Positions 17,916 through 28,258 of a stretch of DNA of 64,000 bases are shown in pieces. This DNA is from Candidatus Gastranaerophilales bacterium (GTDB taxonomy: Bacteria; Cyanobacteriota; Vampirovibrionia; Gastranaerophilales; Gastranaerophilaceae). The position numbers were made by a program, and so were the translations under genes. Each line of letters starts with the position of its first letter. Positions within the stretch are counted from its first letter, which is position 1. A model generated the notes under the pieces. It was given only the letters and a program-made list of their open reading frames with translations, did not search any database and was not told where the DNA came from. The stretch covers positions 1-64,000 of the forward strand of contig CANRGC010000011.1 of the NCBI GenBank assembly GCA_947630045.1, read 5' to 3'.

Positions 17916-19463
17916 TTAGCCTTTTTGGTTTTTGCGCATATTTTTATAGCAATACAGAAAATAAATAATAACACCGATTACAACCCAAAGAGGGAATAAA
18001 AAGGCGCTTGTACCCAAGTTGAAAAGCGAATATATCATAAGCCCGCCGCAAAAGAAAATTCCTAAAATCGGAAATAAAGGCACAAAAGGAACTTTAAAGG
18101 GTCTTTTTCTTTTTGGTTCTTTTTTTCTTAAAATTAAAACCGCAATACAAACAACGGTAAATGAAGCAAATGTGCCAAAGTCGCAAAGTTCGGCTGAAAT
18201 ATTCAGATCCATAAATAATGCGCCGATTATAACAATAATTCCCGCAACCCATGTAACAACATGAGGTGTTTTATATTTAGGGTGGATATTTTGAAGGCTT
18301 TTCGGCAAAAAACCGTCTCTGCTCATTGCGTATAAAATTCTTGTCGTTCCGAGCTGGTATACAAGCAAAACGGAAGTTAGCCCCGCAAGAGCTCCGACTG
18401 AAATAAGCCCTGCTATCCAATTGCTATTTGTCTTATTCATAGCGGAAGCTATCGGCGCAACGGTGTTTATCTCGTCTATCGAAACAATTCCCGTCAAAAC
18501 AAGAGATGTTAAAATATAAACAACCGTACAAATTACAAGAGTTCCAATCAAACCTATGGGAAGATTTTTTTGCGGATTTTTGGTTTCTTCCGCTGCGGTT
18601 GAAATTGCGTCAAAACCGACATATGCAAAAAAGATAATAAACGCACCCGATATAATTCCCGATATTCCGTTCGGGGCAAAAGTCTGCCACCAATTATCAA
18701 CGCTTCCGAACCAGTTTTCAGGTTCTATATAAAATGCGCCCGCTATAATAAAGAGGAAAATAACCGCAAGTTTAACAAAAACCATAAACGCCGCAGCCTT
18801 TGTAGACTCTTTAATTCCACGGGCAAGAAGCACTGTGATTATTATTACAAGAAGAATTCCCGGAATATTAACCGCAAAAGGTATCACACCAAATATTTTC
18901 GGAATTTCAACGGAAGGGTCAAGCCCCAAATTTTGATATGCCGTAACTGCCGTTCTATAATCATTTATCAGATATATTGGCGGGTTTGTAACCCATGCGG
19001 GCAAAATGTGAGAAAAACCTTTTAAAAATTCAAAGAAATATCCGGTCCACGCCGAAACAATCGTAATATTACCGATTGCGTATTCCAGCATTAAGACCCA
19101 GCCTATCATCCACGCCATAAATTCGCCCATTGTGGCATAAGTATAGGTGTATGAACTTCCCGCAACGGGAATCATTGAGGCAAATTCCGCATAACATAAG
19201 GCGCTAAAAAGACAAGCCAACATTGCAATTAACATTGAAATAACAAGCGCAGGCCCCGCCCCTAAAGATTCCGGTCCACCGGCTGCGGCAACACCAATAA
19301 TGGTAAAAATTCCCGTACCTATAACAGCCCCTATGCCAAGCACAATAAGGTCAAAGGCATTTAAGGTTTTTTTCAGGTCTGAATTTTCCGCAGTTTGCAA
19401 AATGTCATCAAATGTTTTTTTACTTAAAAGATTTCTTTTAAAAGCGGAAAGGTCAAATTTCAT
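17916..19463 (-). CDS. APC family amino-acid permease, copy 2
   Basis: A 515-residue integral membrane protein with about 12 to 13 hydrophobic segments. The unwound TM1 motif GIGAVIGTGIF and GFDAISTAAEETKNPQ in the middle mark the amino acid-polyamine-organocation superfamily, close to the cationic amino-acid/YfnA group. It is a clear paralog of the upstream gene at 19468-21090, only 4 bp away, with long shared stretches. The pair probably arose by tandem duplication and is co-transcribed. The transported amino acid is unknown. Confidence 0.92.
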   Translation of the reverse strand: MKFDLSAFKRNLLSKKTFDDILQTAENSDLKKTLNAFDLIVLGIGAVIGTGIFTIIGVAAAGGPESLGAGPALVISMLIAMLACLFSALCYAEFASMIPVAGSSYTYTYATMGEFMAWMIGWVLMLEYAIGNITIVSAWTGYFFEFLKGFSHILPAWVTNPPIYLINDYRTAVTAYQNLGLDPSVEIPKIFGVIPFAVNIPGILLVIIITVLLARGIKESTKAAAFMVFVKLAVIFLFIIAGAFYIEPENWFGSVDNWWQTFAPNGISGIISGAFIIFFAYVGFDAISTAAEETKNPQKNLPIGLIGTLVICTVVYILTSLVLTGIVSIDEINTVAPIASAMNKTNSNWIAGLISVGALAGLTSVLLVYQLGTTRILYAMSRDGFLPKSLQNIHPKYKTPHVVTWVAGIIVIIGALFMDLNISAELCDFGTFASFTVVCIAVLILRKKEPKRKRPFKVPFVPLFPILGIFFCGGLMIYSLFNLGTSAFLFPLWVVIGVIIYFLYCYKNMRKNQKG

Positions 19464-19467
19464 AATA

Positions 19468-21090
19468 TTACTCTCTTTCCGACTTTCTTATGTTTTTATA
19501 ACTGTAAGCAAAATAGAACACTATTCCAAGAACTATCCACAAAGGAAAAAGCACTCTTGACGTTGTTAAAAATTTCATTGAATAAAGCATAAGCCCCGTG
19601 CAGCATAAAATTCCCATTAGGGGAAACCAAGGCGAAAACGGCACTTTATAAGGACGTTTTCTGTTCGGGTCTTTATATCTTAAAATTATGACCGCAACAC
19701 AAACTATAATAAATGAAGAAAACGTTCCGAAGTTGCAAAGTTCGGCAGCTGTTGAAATGTTTAAAACGGCAGAGCCGACAACACAGATTATTGCAACCAA
19801 AACGGTTATTATATGCGGAGTTTTATATTTCGGATGAAGCTTTTTTAAAATGTTCGGGAAAAAGCTGTCTCTGCTCATCGCAAGAAGAATTCTCGTTGCT
19901 GCAAGCATCATTACCAAAAGCACGGAAGTTAAGCCCGTCAGAGCGCCGATTGAAATTAAACCCGAAACCATATCGGTAATCTTATTTCTTCCGACATCAC
20001 TTATTGCACCGGCAACGGGAGCGGCAATATCAATTTTGTCTATCGGGCAAATTCCCGTCAAAACAAGCGCAACAAGAACGTATACAACCGTGCATACCGT
20101 AAGAGAGCCTATTATTCCTATAGGAAGGCTTTTTTGCGGATTTTTGGTTTCTTCCGCTGCGGTTGCAATGGCGTCGAACCCAATGTATGCAAAGAAAATT
20201 ATGAAAGCCCCCATTAAAATTCCGGGTATTCCGTTCGGGGCAAAAGTCTGCCACCAATTTCCGCCTGTTCCTATCCAGTTTTCAGGTTCTATATAAAATG
20301 CGCCCGTTATTAAAAAGGCGGCAATAACGCCCAATTTTATAATAACCATTAACCCCGCCATTTTAGTGGACTCTTTAACCCCTTTAATCAAAAAACACAT
20401 GATTATAAGGGTCATGATTATTCCGGGAAAATTCATTGAAATCGGAATTCCAAAAAAATGAGGTATATTAACTAAGGGGTCAAGCCCCTTATCCGTCAAC
20501 ATTTTAGAAGCGGTTTGCCAGTCATACAAAAACCATACGGGCGGATTTGTAACGATATGAGGCAAATATTTTGCAAAACCTTGCAAAAGCTGCATAAAAT
20601 ATCCCGTCCATGCAGTTGCGACGGCAATATATCCGACAACATATTCAAGCATTAACACCCAGCCGATTAACCATGCAAAAAATTCACCCATTGTGGCATA
20701 GGTGTAAAGGTAAGCCGAACCCGCCACCGGAATCATTGAGGCAAATTCCGAATAACACATAGCTGAAAATATACATGCCAAAGATGCTAAAACCATTGAA
20801 ATAATTAAGGCAGGCCCCGCACCTAAAGAGTTTTCTCCGCTGCCTGCGGCTGCAATTCCGACGACAGTAAAAATTCCCGAACCTATAATACAGCCCACAC
20901 CTAAAATTATAAGGTCAAAGGCGGTAAGAGTTTTTTTAAGACTTTGCTTGCAAGCGTTATCAACCATTTCGTCAGGGTTTTTTGTTTTGAACAAATTGCG
21001 CCCGAACTTAAAAAGCCCGCCCAACTCAACCTGACTTACATTCATTTCGTCTGATAAGCCGTTCAGCTCCTGAAAGTCTTTATCATTCAT
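19468..21090 (-). CDS. APC family amino-acid permease, copy 1
   Basis: A 540-residue paralog of the neighbouring permease with the same motifs (GVGCIIGSGIF, GFDAIATAAEETKNPQ) and a longer N-terminal cytosolic segment of about 50 residues. It has about 12 to 13 transmembrane segments, so it is an inner membrane transporter for amino acids. It follows glyQ by 19 bp on the same strand, so glyQ and both permeases may form one operon. Two copies suggest different substrates. Confidence 0.92.
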   Translation of the reverse strand: MNDKDFQELNGLSDEMNVSQVELGGLFKFGRNLFKTKNPDEMVDNACKQSLKKTLTAFDLIILGVGCIIGSGIFTVVGIAAAGSGENSLGAGPALIISMVLASLACIFSAMCYSEFASMIPVAGSAYLYTYATMGEFFAWLIGWVLMLEYVVGYIAVATAWTGYFMQLLQGFAKYLPHIVTNPPVWFLYDWQTASKMLTDKGLDPLVNIPHFFGIPISMNFPGIIMTLIIMCFLIKGVKESTKMAGLMVIIKLGVIAAFLITGAFYIEPENWIGTGGNWWQTFAPNGIPGILMGAFIIFFAYIGFDAIATAAEETKNPQKSLPIGIIGSLTVCTVVYVLVALVLTGICPIDKIDIAAPVAGAISDVGRNKITDMVSGLISIGALTGLTSVLLVMMLAATRILLAMSRDSFFPNILKKLHPKYKTPHIITVLVAIICVVGSAVLNISTAAELCNFGTFSSFIIVCVAVIILRYKDPNRKRPYKVPFSPWFPLMGILCCTGLMLYSMKFLTTSRVLFPLWIVLGIVFYFAYSYKNIRKSERE

Positions 21091-21109
21091 TTTCTTGTTG
21101 TTCCTTCGG

Positions 21110-21985
21110 TTATTTGTTTAAAAGCGGATATCCCAGTTTTTCTCTCTGTTTAACATAGAGTTTTGCAACTTCCGCCGCCATTCTTCTCACTCTGTTTATG
21201 TAGTTAATTCTCTCATCTTTGCTTATTGCGCCTCTTGCGTCAAGCAAATTGAACGTATGAGAACACTTTAAAACCCAATCATAAGCGGGAAGTACAATTT
21301 CAGAGTCGATACATGAATAACTTTCGGCTTCCGCCAAATCAAAGAGTTTAAAAAGTCTTTCAGCGTTAGAATATTCAAAATTATATTTTGATTGCTCAAT
21401 TTCATTTTGAAGATAAATATCGCCGTATTTAAGCTTTTTGTTCCACATAACATCATAAACCGAATCGACGTTTTGAAGATACATAGCTATTCTTTCAAGC
21501 CCGTATGTAATTTCAAGCGCAACGGGTTTTACTTCAAGCCCGCCAACCTGTTGAAAATATGTAAATTGAGTTATTTCCATTCCGTCAAGCCAAACTTCCC
21601 AGCCGACTCCGGCTGCCCCTAAAGTCGGAGATTCCCAGTTATCTTCGACAAACCTGACGTCATGCTTTGATAAATCTATTCCCATAGCCTCAAGAGATTT
21701 TAGATAAATTCCCTGAGCATCATCGGGAGAAGGTTTTAAAATAACCTGATATTGAAAATAATGACCCAATCTGTTGGGGTTTTCGCCATATCTGGCATCT
21801 GTCGGACGTCTGCAAGGTTCAATCATTGCGGTTGAATAAGGCTCAGGCCCGAGCGCTCTTAAAAAAGTGGCGGGGTTCATTGTAGAAGCGCCTTTTTCAA
21901 TGTCATACGGTTGTTGAATGATACAGCCGTAATCAGACCAATATTTAGACAGATTTAATATTAATTCTTGAAAAGTGTATGCCAT
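21110..21985 (-). CDS. glyQ: Glycyl-tRNA synthetase alpha subunit
   Basis: A 291-residue class II synthetase subunit with the characteristic [14 protein letters not shown] near the start, the [15 protein letters not shown] motif and [17 protein letters not shown]. The alpha2-beta2 enzyme also needs GlyS (beta), which is not in the window; the split from glyS is unusual because the genes are often adjacent. No ribosome site or T-box leader is visible upstream. It is the first gene of a possible operon with the permeases. Confidence 0.96.
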   Translation of the reverse strand: MAYTFQELILNLSKYWSDYGCIIQQPYDIEKGASTMNPATFLRALGPEPYSTAMIEPCRRPTDARYGENPNRLGHYFQYQVILKPSPDDAQGIYLKSLEAMGIDLSKHDVRFVEDNWESPTLGAAGVGWEVWLDGMEITQFTYFQQVGGLEVKPVALEITYGLERIAMYLQNVDSVYDVMWNKKLKYGDIYLQNEIEQSKYNFEYSNAERLFKLFDLAEAESYSCIDSEIVLPAYDWVLKCSHTFNLLDARGAISKDERINYINRVRRMAAEVAKLYVKQREKLGYPLLNK

Positions 21986-22032
21986 AACTTTTGCATACTA
22001 CTACAGACATAATTTTTTTACAAGCAAAATAA

Positions 22033-22057
22033 AAAGCAAGCCTAAATTAAGCTTGCT
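22033..22057 (-). terminator. Terminator of dnaK
   Basis: AAGCAAGC / GCTTGCTT with a short loop has T-runs on both strands. On the minus strand it separates dnaK from glyQ. Confidence 0.85.
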
Positions 22058-22078
22058 TTTTTATTATGGTCAGTTTAA

Positions 22079-23953
<1,875 letters not shown>

Positions 23954-24082
23954 TTATATTTCTAATTTACCACCCATAATTTAATATCTTAAAAAAATAA
24001 ACAAAAAATTAATATTTCAAGCGCAGAATTTTTAAAGTATGCAAAAATAAAGAGTTTTGGGTGTATTTAAATTTTATTGTGG

Positions 24083-24088
24083 TACAAT
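24083..24088 (+). promoter_or_regulatory. Extended -10 of a probable leaderless promoter
   Basis: TGgTACAAT ends exactly 7 bases before the ATG at 24095. There is no ribosome site between them. Confidence 0.6.
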
Positions 24089-24094
24089 TTTTCT

Positions 24095-25075
24095 ATGGAA
24101 AAAATTATTATTATGACTTTTTTGTTTGTGTTTTTTGTCTCGGTTATTATTTTTGTTTTGACCGTAAAATTAATGAAAGCCGAGGTTGAAAACAGAAGTT
24201 TAAAAAACTATATTCGCCTTGCAATCAATGAAATTAACCGTGCAAGATATGGAATTTTTCAAACGAGGTTTGATTTAAAAAACGATAAATGCAATTTATA
24301 TAAAAGTTTAAACAACCTTTTTGAAAGTATAACCGACAGAGACCTTGTTATTAACGAATATCGTGAAAGAGAAAAGGAAAATTATAATTTAAAAGAAGAA
24401 TTTATTGCCGCCCTGACTCATGACCTTAAAGTGCCTATTATTGCGCAAGATAAGACATATGCTCTTTTTTTGGAAGATAAATTCGGAAAATTAAACGAAA
24501 TTCAAAAAGATGTAATTTCAAAATTAAAAGACTCAAATACAGACCTCAAAGAAATGGTTAATTCAATTCTTGAAACTTACAAAATTGAAAACACGGGGGT
24601 TCAATTAAAAATTGAAAAAGAGATTAATGTCAACGAATTTCTAAAAAACACGCTTGGCGGGCTTAAAAATGTTGTTGAGTCGGCGGGTAAAAAAATAAAT
24701 TATCACCCCTCAATTGAAAATATTGACGCCGATTTTGACATTTTCTTAATTAAAAGAGTTATTAACAACTTAATTATAAATGCGCTCAATCACAGCAAAA
24801 CAACCGATAAAATCGAGGTTTTCCTTAACAGAACGGGGGATACTTTTTCAATTGACGTCGTTGATTTTGGAGACGGGATTGACGAAAAAGAAATAGAAAA
24901 AATATTCAATAAATATTATTCCATAACCAACAAAAGCGCCAGAATTTCAAGCGGCTTGGGGCTTTACCTTTCAAATAAAATCGTAAAAAAACACAAAGGG
25001 GTTATTGAGGTTGAATCAAAGAAAAATGAAGGTTCAATTTTCAGAGTAATTCTTCCCCTTAAATATAAAGACTGA
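24095..25075 (+). CDS. Orphan membrane sensor histidine kinase
   Basis: From ATG 24095 the protein has 326 residues; a TTG 18 bases earlier would put the -10 box inside the gene, so I prefer the ATG. It has one N-terminal transmembrane segment (about 5-27), a short coil, a HisKA domain with His109 in ALTHDLKVP, and a HATPase domain with VINNLIINALNHS, DFGDGIDE and SSGLGLYLS. There is no large sensory domain and no response regulator next to it, so the partner lies elsewhere. It is likely anchored to the inner membrane with its catalytic part in the cytosol. Confidence 0.9.
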   Translation: MEKIIIMTFLFVFFVSVIIFVLTVKLMKAEVENRSLKNYIRLAINEINRARYGIFQTRFDLKNDKCNLYKSLNNLFESITDRDLVINEYREREKENYNLKEEFIAALTHDLKVPIIAQDKTYALFLEDKFGKLNEIQKDVISKLKDSNTDLKEMVNSILETYKIENTGVQLKIEKEINVNEFLKNTLGGLKNVVESAGKKINYHPSIENIDADFDIFLIKRVINNLIINALNHSKTTDKIEVFLNRTGDTFSIDVVDFGDGIDEKEIEKIFNKYYSITNKSARISSGLGLYLSNKIVKKHKGVIEVESKKNEGSIFRVILPLKYKD

Positions 25076-25077
25076 TT

Positions 25078-25887
25078 TTATTGGAATATCCAAGAATCAT
25101 ACCCTTGAGCTTTTAACTTTACGGCAAGGGATTTTGCAACGTTGTAATTTTCAAATACGCCGACTTGAACGGTATAATAGTTATTGATTTTTTTAATAAG
25201 CGCCTGTTCGGCTCCAAGGGAACTTTGGGTTTTTCTTGCGTCTTCAATCGAATAATATTTTCCGACTAAAACTTTTGATGTTATTTTTGGCGCCTGAAGC
25301 GCACTTTCGGGTTTTATTGTTACCTGTTTTTCATTTTTTTCGCTCACGGGCAATTTGCCTTTTAATGAAGCTTTTTGAGAGGCGGGCTGTGCCTTTGGTG
25401 TTTGTGTTTTTTCGGCGGAAGAAGGTTTTTTATCTTCCTCTTTCTTGTCTTCTTTCTTGTCTTCTTTTTTATCCAAATATTGACTGTTAGACGACTGAAT
25501 TTCGTTAAATTCTTCGTTTGAAATCACTTCCGATTGTTCGTTTGTTTTCTCAACGGTCTTGCTTTTGGAAGGTCCTTTTTCTTCCTGTTGAATTAAAAAC
25601 AAGCGCTTATCAACGGTGAATTTTTCTTTTCTCGTAACAATTTCGCCGTCATCTTCATCAACGACTTCCACTTCAACGGAAGGATTTTTGCCCAGCCTGC
25701 CATATTCAATATCAATTTTTCCCGTTTTTGACGCCACAATAATTATCACCGTGACAAACACGACAAAAAATGTTCCTATCCAAATAAGGCATGCCAGCCT
25801 TTTTTCTTCTTCGGTATATCTTCTTATTTTTGTGTTTTTATCTTTATTTTTTTTATAGGCAAGATAATCGAAAGGCTCCATATCCAT
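25078..25887 (-). CDS. Membrane-anchored SPOR domain protein
   Basis: A 269-residue bitopic protein: a cytosolic N-terminus of about 30 residues, one transmembrane helix (31-53), a long low-complexity linker rich in Lys, Glu and Ser (with repeated KKEDKKED), and a C-terminal SPOR domain (about 195-269) ending YDSWIFQ. SPOR domains bind denuded peptidoglycan glycans and place proteins at the division septum. It is the last gene of the HEAT-queC-DUF366-SPOR operon and starts directly at the DUF366 stop. Confidence 0.85.
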   Translation of the reverse strand: MDMEPFDYLAYKKNKDKNTKIRRYTEEEKRLACLIWIGTFFVVFVTVIIIVASKTGKIDIEYGRLGKNPSVEVEVVDEDDGEIVTRKEKFTVDKRLFLIQQEEKGPSKSKTVEKTNEQSEVISNEEFNEIQSSNSQYLDKKEDKKEDKKEEDKKPSSAEKTQTPKAQPASQKASLKGKLPVSEKNEKQVTIKPESALQAPKITSKVLVGKYYSIEDARKTQSSLGAEQALIKKINNYYTVQVGVFENYNVAKSLAVKLKAQGYDSWIFQ

Positions 25888-26439
25888 CTATACACCACGA
25901 ACTTTCACTTTTGCAAACTCAATGTCAGATATCTCATCACAAAATCTTGTCATAACTTCTTCAATAAAACAATATTCATCAACAATTCCCATATCTTTGA
26001 TTGAAGAAACTTCAATCGGTGCACCTGACGAAACAAGGTTAATTCCCGTGTGAATAAGGGTTGAAACAGTTGATTTTGTTGCAATTGAAACGCTTAATTT
26101 TTTGCCTTCGTAAAAAAGGTCATCTCCGTTTCTTTTTGTTTGAATGCCCATATCTTCGAGGGTTTCTTTGATAATTGAAATGAAAAGCCTCTGTCTGAAA
26201 ATTGCCTCTTGTAAGTTTGTGTTAAAAGTTTCAATTATAAAATTTGCCATTTTATCGCTTTTTATCGGCTCATTGTTTATAACATCTTCAATATCAACCA
26301 TCTCATTTAAATTAACTTCAACCGCCCCGATAAAGCATGCTATGCAATCTCCCGCAATTTTGAAATTTTTATATATCCAATGCGGACTTAATTCTTTTCC
26401 CGTATATTTAATTTCTTTTTGAATAAATAGTTTTTGCAT
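25888..26439 (-). CDS. DUF366 family protein
   Basis: A 183-residue protein resembling DUF366, a family often found beside queuosine genes. Its sequence pattern (KYTGKELSPHWIYKNF, and GDCIACFIG) supports that. It begins 15 bp after queC. The biochemical role is not established; a link to 7-deazaguanine modification is inferred from the location. No ribosome site is evident, so it may depend on coupling with queC. Confidence 0.75.
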   Translation of the reverse strand: MQKLFIQKEIKYTGKELSPHWIYKNFKIAGDCIACFIGAVEVNLNEMVDIEDVINNEPIKSDKMANFIIETFNTNLQEAIFRQRLFISIIKETLEDMGIQTKRNGDDLFYEGKKLSVSIATKSTVSTLIHTGINLVSSGAPIEVSSIKDMGIVDEYCFIEEVMTRFCDEISDIEFAKVKVRGV

Positions 26440-26454
26440 AACTATAAAGTTAAT

Positions 26455-27132
26455 TTAAAATATTAAATTAATCAAGTTTTTATTCCCGCTTTCAACAATG
26501 GCAAGATAAAGTCTTTTGCAAGATTCACACTTTCCGCAGTGTTTTTTGCCGGTTTTATCGGAAGAATTGTAACAACTTTTTAAAAGTGAAAAATCTAACC
26601 CCTCTTTTACCCCGAGAGAAACGATTTCCGCTTTGTTTAAGTTAGCGCAGGGCGCCATAATTTCAGGTTTTTTTAAAGTGGAATATTTGAAAAATTTGTT
26701 TGCTTCTTCGATAAATTCCGTCGAATTGTCGGGAAATGTCTGTGCTTCTTCTTTATTTGCGCCGAAAATAATAAAATCAGCGTTTAGGGTTTCGGAATAA
26801 ATGCCTGCAATATTTAAAAAAAGCCCGTTTCTGTTCGGCACCCAAACGGATTTTGCCGAATTTTCATCAAGTTTTTCAAACTCAAGACTGATATTGTCAT
26901 CCGAAAGTGCGTTTTTGGTTTCTTCCTTTAAAAAGGGAAGGTCAATAACTTTGTGTTTTATATTATATTTTTCTGAAATCAGTCTTGCGGCTTCAATTTC
27001 GTCTTTTGCGGCTTTTTGTCCGTAATTAAAGGTTAGCGCAAGAACAATATCAATCTGTTTTTGTGCAACATGAAGGCTCACCAAAGAGTCAAGCCCCGAA
27101 GATAAAAGAACTATTCCTTTTTTATTCCTCAT
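26455..27132 (-). CDS. queC: 7-cyano-7-deazaguanine synthase
   Basis: The PP-loop motif SSGLDSLVSL near the start and the C-terminal zinc site CYNS-x-HCGKCESCKR identify QueC, which converts carboxydeazaguanine to preQ0 with ATP and ammonia in queuosine synthesis. The upstream start at 27186 would add an unlikely 18-residue extension, so I prefer ATG 27132, which gives 225 residues and overlaps the HEAT gene by 11 bp. ATG 27141 is also possible. The usual SGGLDS is SSGLDS here. No other queuosine genes are in view. Confidence 0.93.
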   Translation of the reverse strand: MRNKKGIVLLSSGLDSLVSLHVAQKQIDIVLALTFNYGQKAAKDEIEAARLISEKYNIKHKVIDLPFLKEETKNALSDDNISLEFEKLDENSAKSVWVPNRNGLFLNIAGIYSETLNADFIIFGANKEEAQTFPDNSTEFIEEANKFFKYSTLKKPEIMAPCANLNKAEIVSLGVKEGLDFSLLKSCYNSSDKTGKKHCGKCESCKRLYLAIVESGNKNLINLIF

Positions 27133-28069
27133 ATTCGGCATAAAGCTCATCCGCCATTTCTTTTGCAAATTTTGAAGCGTTTTCATCTTTCAATATTTCA
27201 AAAAGCGCTTCTTTACCTTTAAGGTTATATAAAGCAATAACCGCATTTTTAACAACTTCTTCGTTTTCATCAAAAATTTTTGTTCTGATTAAATCGTAAG
27301 CGCCGTCGTAGTCACTGTTCATAAGACACTCAATTGCGTTAATTCTGACCTGAGGAGAATCGTCTTTAAGCGCATTTTTAAAAGCCAGAACAATTCTTTT
27401 TGAACTTGTGAAATTAATTTTTCCGAGCGCCTCAATTACTCTTTCTTTCAAAAAAGTGAACTTGTCGAGAATATTTTTCTTTGCTTCCAGAATTGATAAA
27501 AACGGGTCAACCGCCCTCATGTCACCAATCATGCCCAAAGCCGTAGCGGCAGATTCTCTGACATATAAAGATTTTTCTTCTTCGTCAGACACTATATTAA
27601 TTAAAGAGTCTACGGCTTTACTGTCCCCGATGTTGCCAAGCGCTTCTGCCGCCTTAAAGCGCATTTTATAGTTCGCCCTTTTATCATTCAGACAGTATAA
27701 AAGTGCGGGAATTGCTTTTGCGGTCTTAAAGCTTGCAATAACGCCGATACAAAGGGTTTTAAGGTTAATTAAATCTGACACCTTATTTTGATTTTCAATC
27801 ATAAGAAAATCAATTAAGTTGTCAATATTTTCAAAAGTTTTGTGTTTGCCGATTCTTATTATTGTTTCTTTTAAAAGGTTATAGTCGGAAGAATTACTTA
27901 AAAAGTAGCCAAAAAGGCTACTTAGTTTTTCATTATTATATTCTTTTTCAAAACAGTCAAAAAATTTCGCAGCGTCAACTTCCGCCTCAGATAAAAGCGA
28001 CTTTAAGTCAAAATCTTTTTCTTCTGCAAATTCTCCGTTTTCCATTACTGTTTTGTTTGTATATATCAC
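27122..28069 (-). CDS. HEAT-repeat protein
   Basis: A 315-residue all-helical protein with about five HEAT/PBS-lyase-type repeats, for example in RFKAAEALGNIGDSKAVDSL and ESAATALGMIGDMRAVDP. Such repeats form a solenoid for protein binding; in cyanobacteria related repeats occur in phycobilin lyases, but no bilin function is implied here. It starts with GTG 28069, placed 7 bases after TATAAT and with no ribosome site, so it is probably leaderless. An ATG at 28045 would give a slightly shorter form. It is the first gene of the queC operon. Confidence 0.82.
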   Translation of the reverse strand: MIYTNKTVMENGEFAEEKDFDLKSLLSEAEVDAAKFFDCFEKEYNNEKLSSLFGYFLSNSSDYNLLKETIIRIGKHKTFENIDNLIDFLMIENQNKVSDLINLKTLCIGVIASFKTAKAIPALLYCLNDKRANYKMRFKAAEALGNIGDSKAVDSLINIVSDEEEKSLYVRESAATALGMIGDMRAVDPFLSILEAKKNILDKFTFLKERVIEALGKINFTSSKRIVLAFKNALKDDSPQVRINAIECLMNSDYDGAYDLIRTKIFDENEEVVKNAVIALYNLKGKEALFEILKDENASKFAKEMADELYAEYEE

Positions 28070-28075
28070 ACTTAA

Positions 28076-28081
28076 ATTATA
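28076..28081 (-). promoter_or_regulatory. Extended -10 of a probable leaderless promoter
   Basis: On the minus strand TGaTATAAT ends 7 bases before GTG 28069. TTTGAA lies 17 bp upstream as a -35 candidate. Confidence 0.6.
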
Positions 28082-28194
28082 TCAAAAAAAGCGGCTTCTT
28101 CAAAACACGTTTTTAAATTGAGTTAAATTTTGTAAATATTTTACGGGTGTTTTTAGAAAATATGTACAAAAACATATTCGTTGGTGCTAAAACT

Positions 28195-28200
28195 TATAAT
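28195..28200 (+). promoter_or_regulatory. -10 box upstream of dnaG
   Basis: TATAAT lies 59 bases before the dnaG start. No well-spaced -35 was found. Confidence 0.4.
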
Positions 28201-28258
28201 GGTGCGAGATGATATTGTAATTTATACACGCATTTTATCTTTGAAGTAAGGGGTTAAT

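Noticed and set aside
21986-22078. T-box leader upstream of glyQ
   Set aside because: Only 93 bp separate it from dnaK and most of that is the dnaK terminator; no T-box sequence is present. The same was checked before tyrS and gltX.
24077-24094. TTG start for the sensor kinase
   Set aside because: It would place the -10 box inside the gene; the ATG at 24095 fits the promoter.
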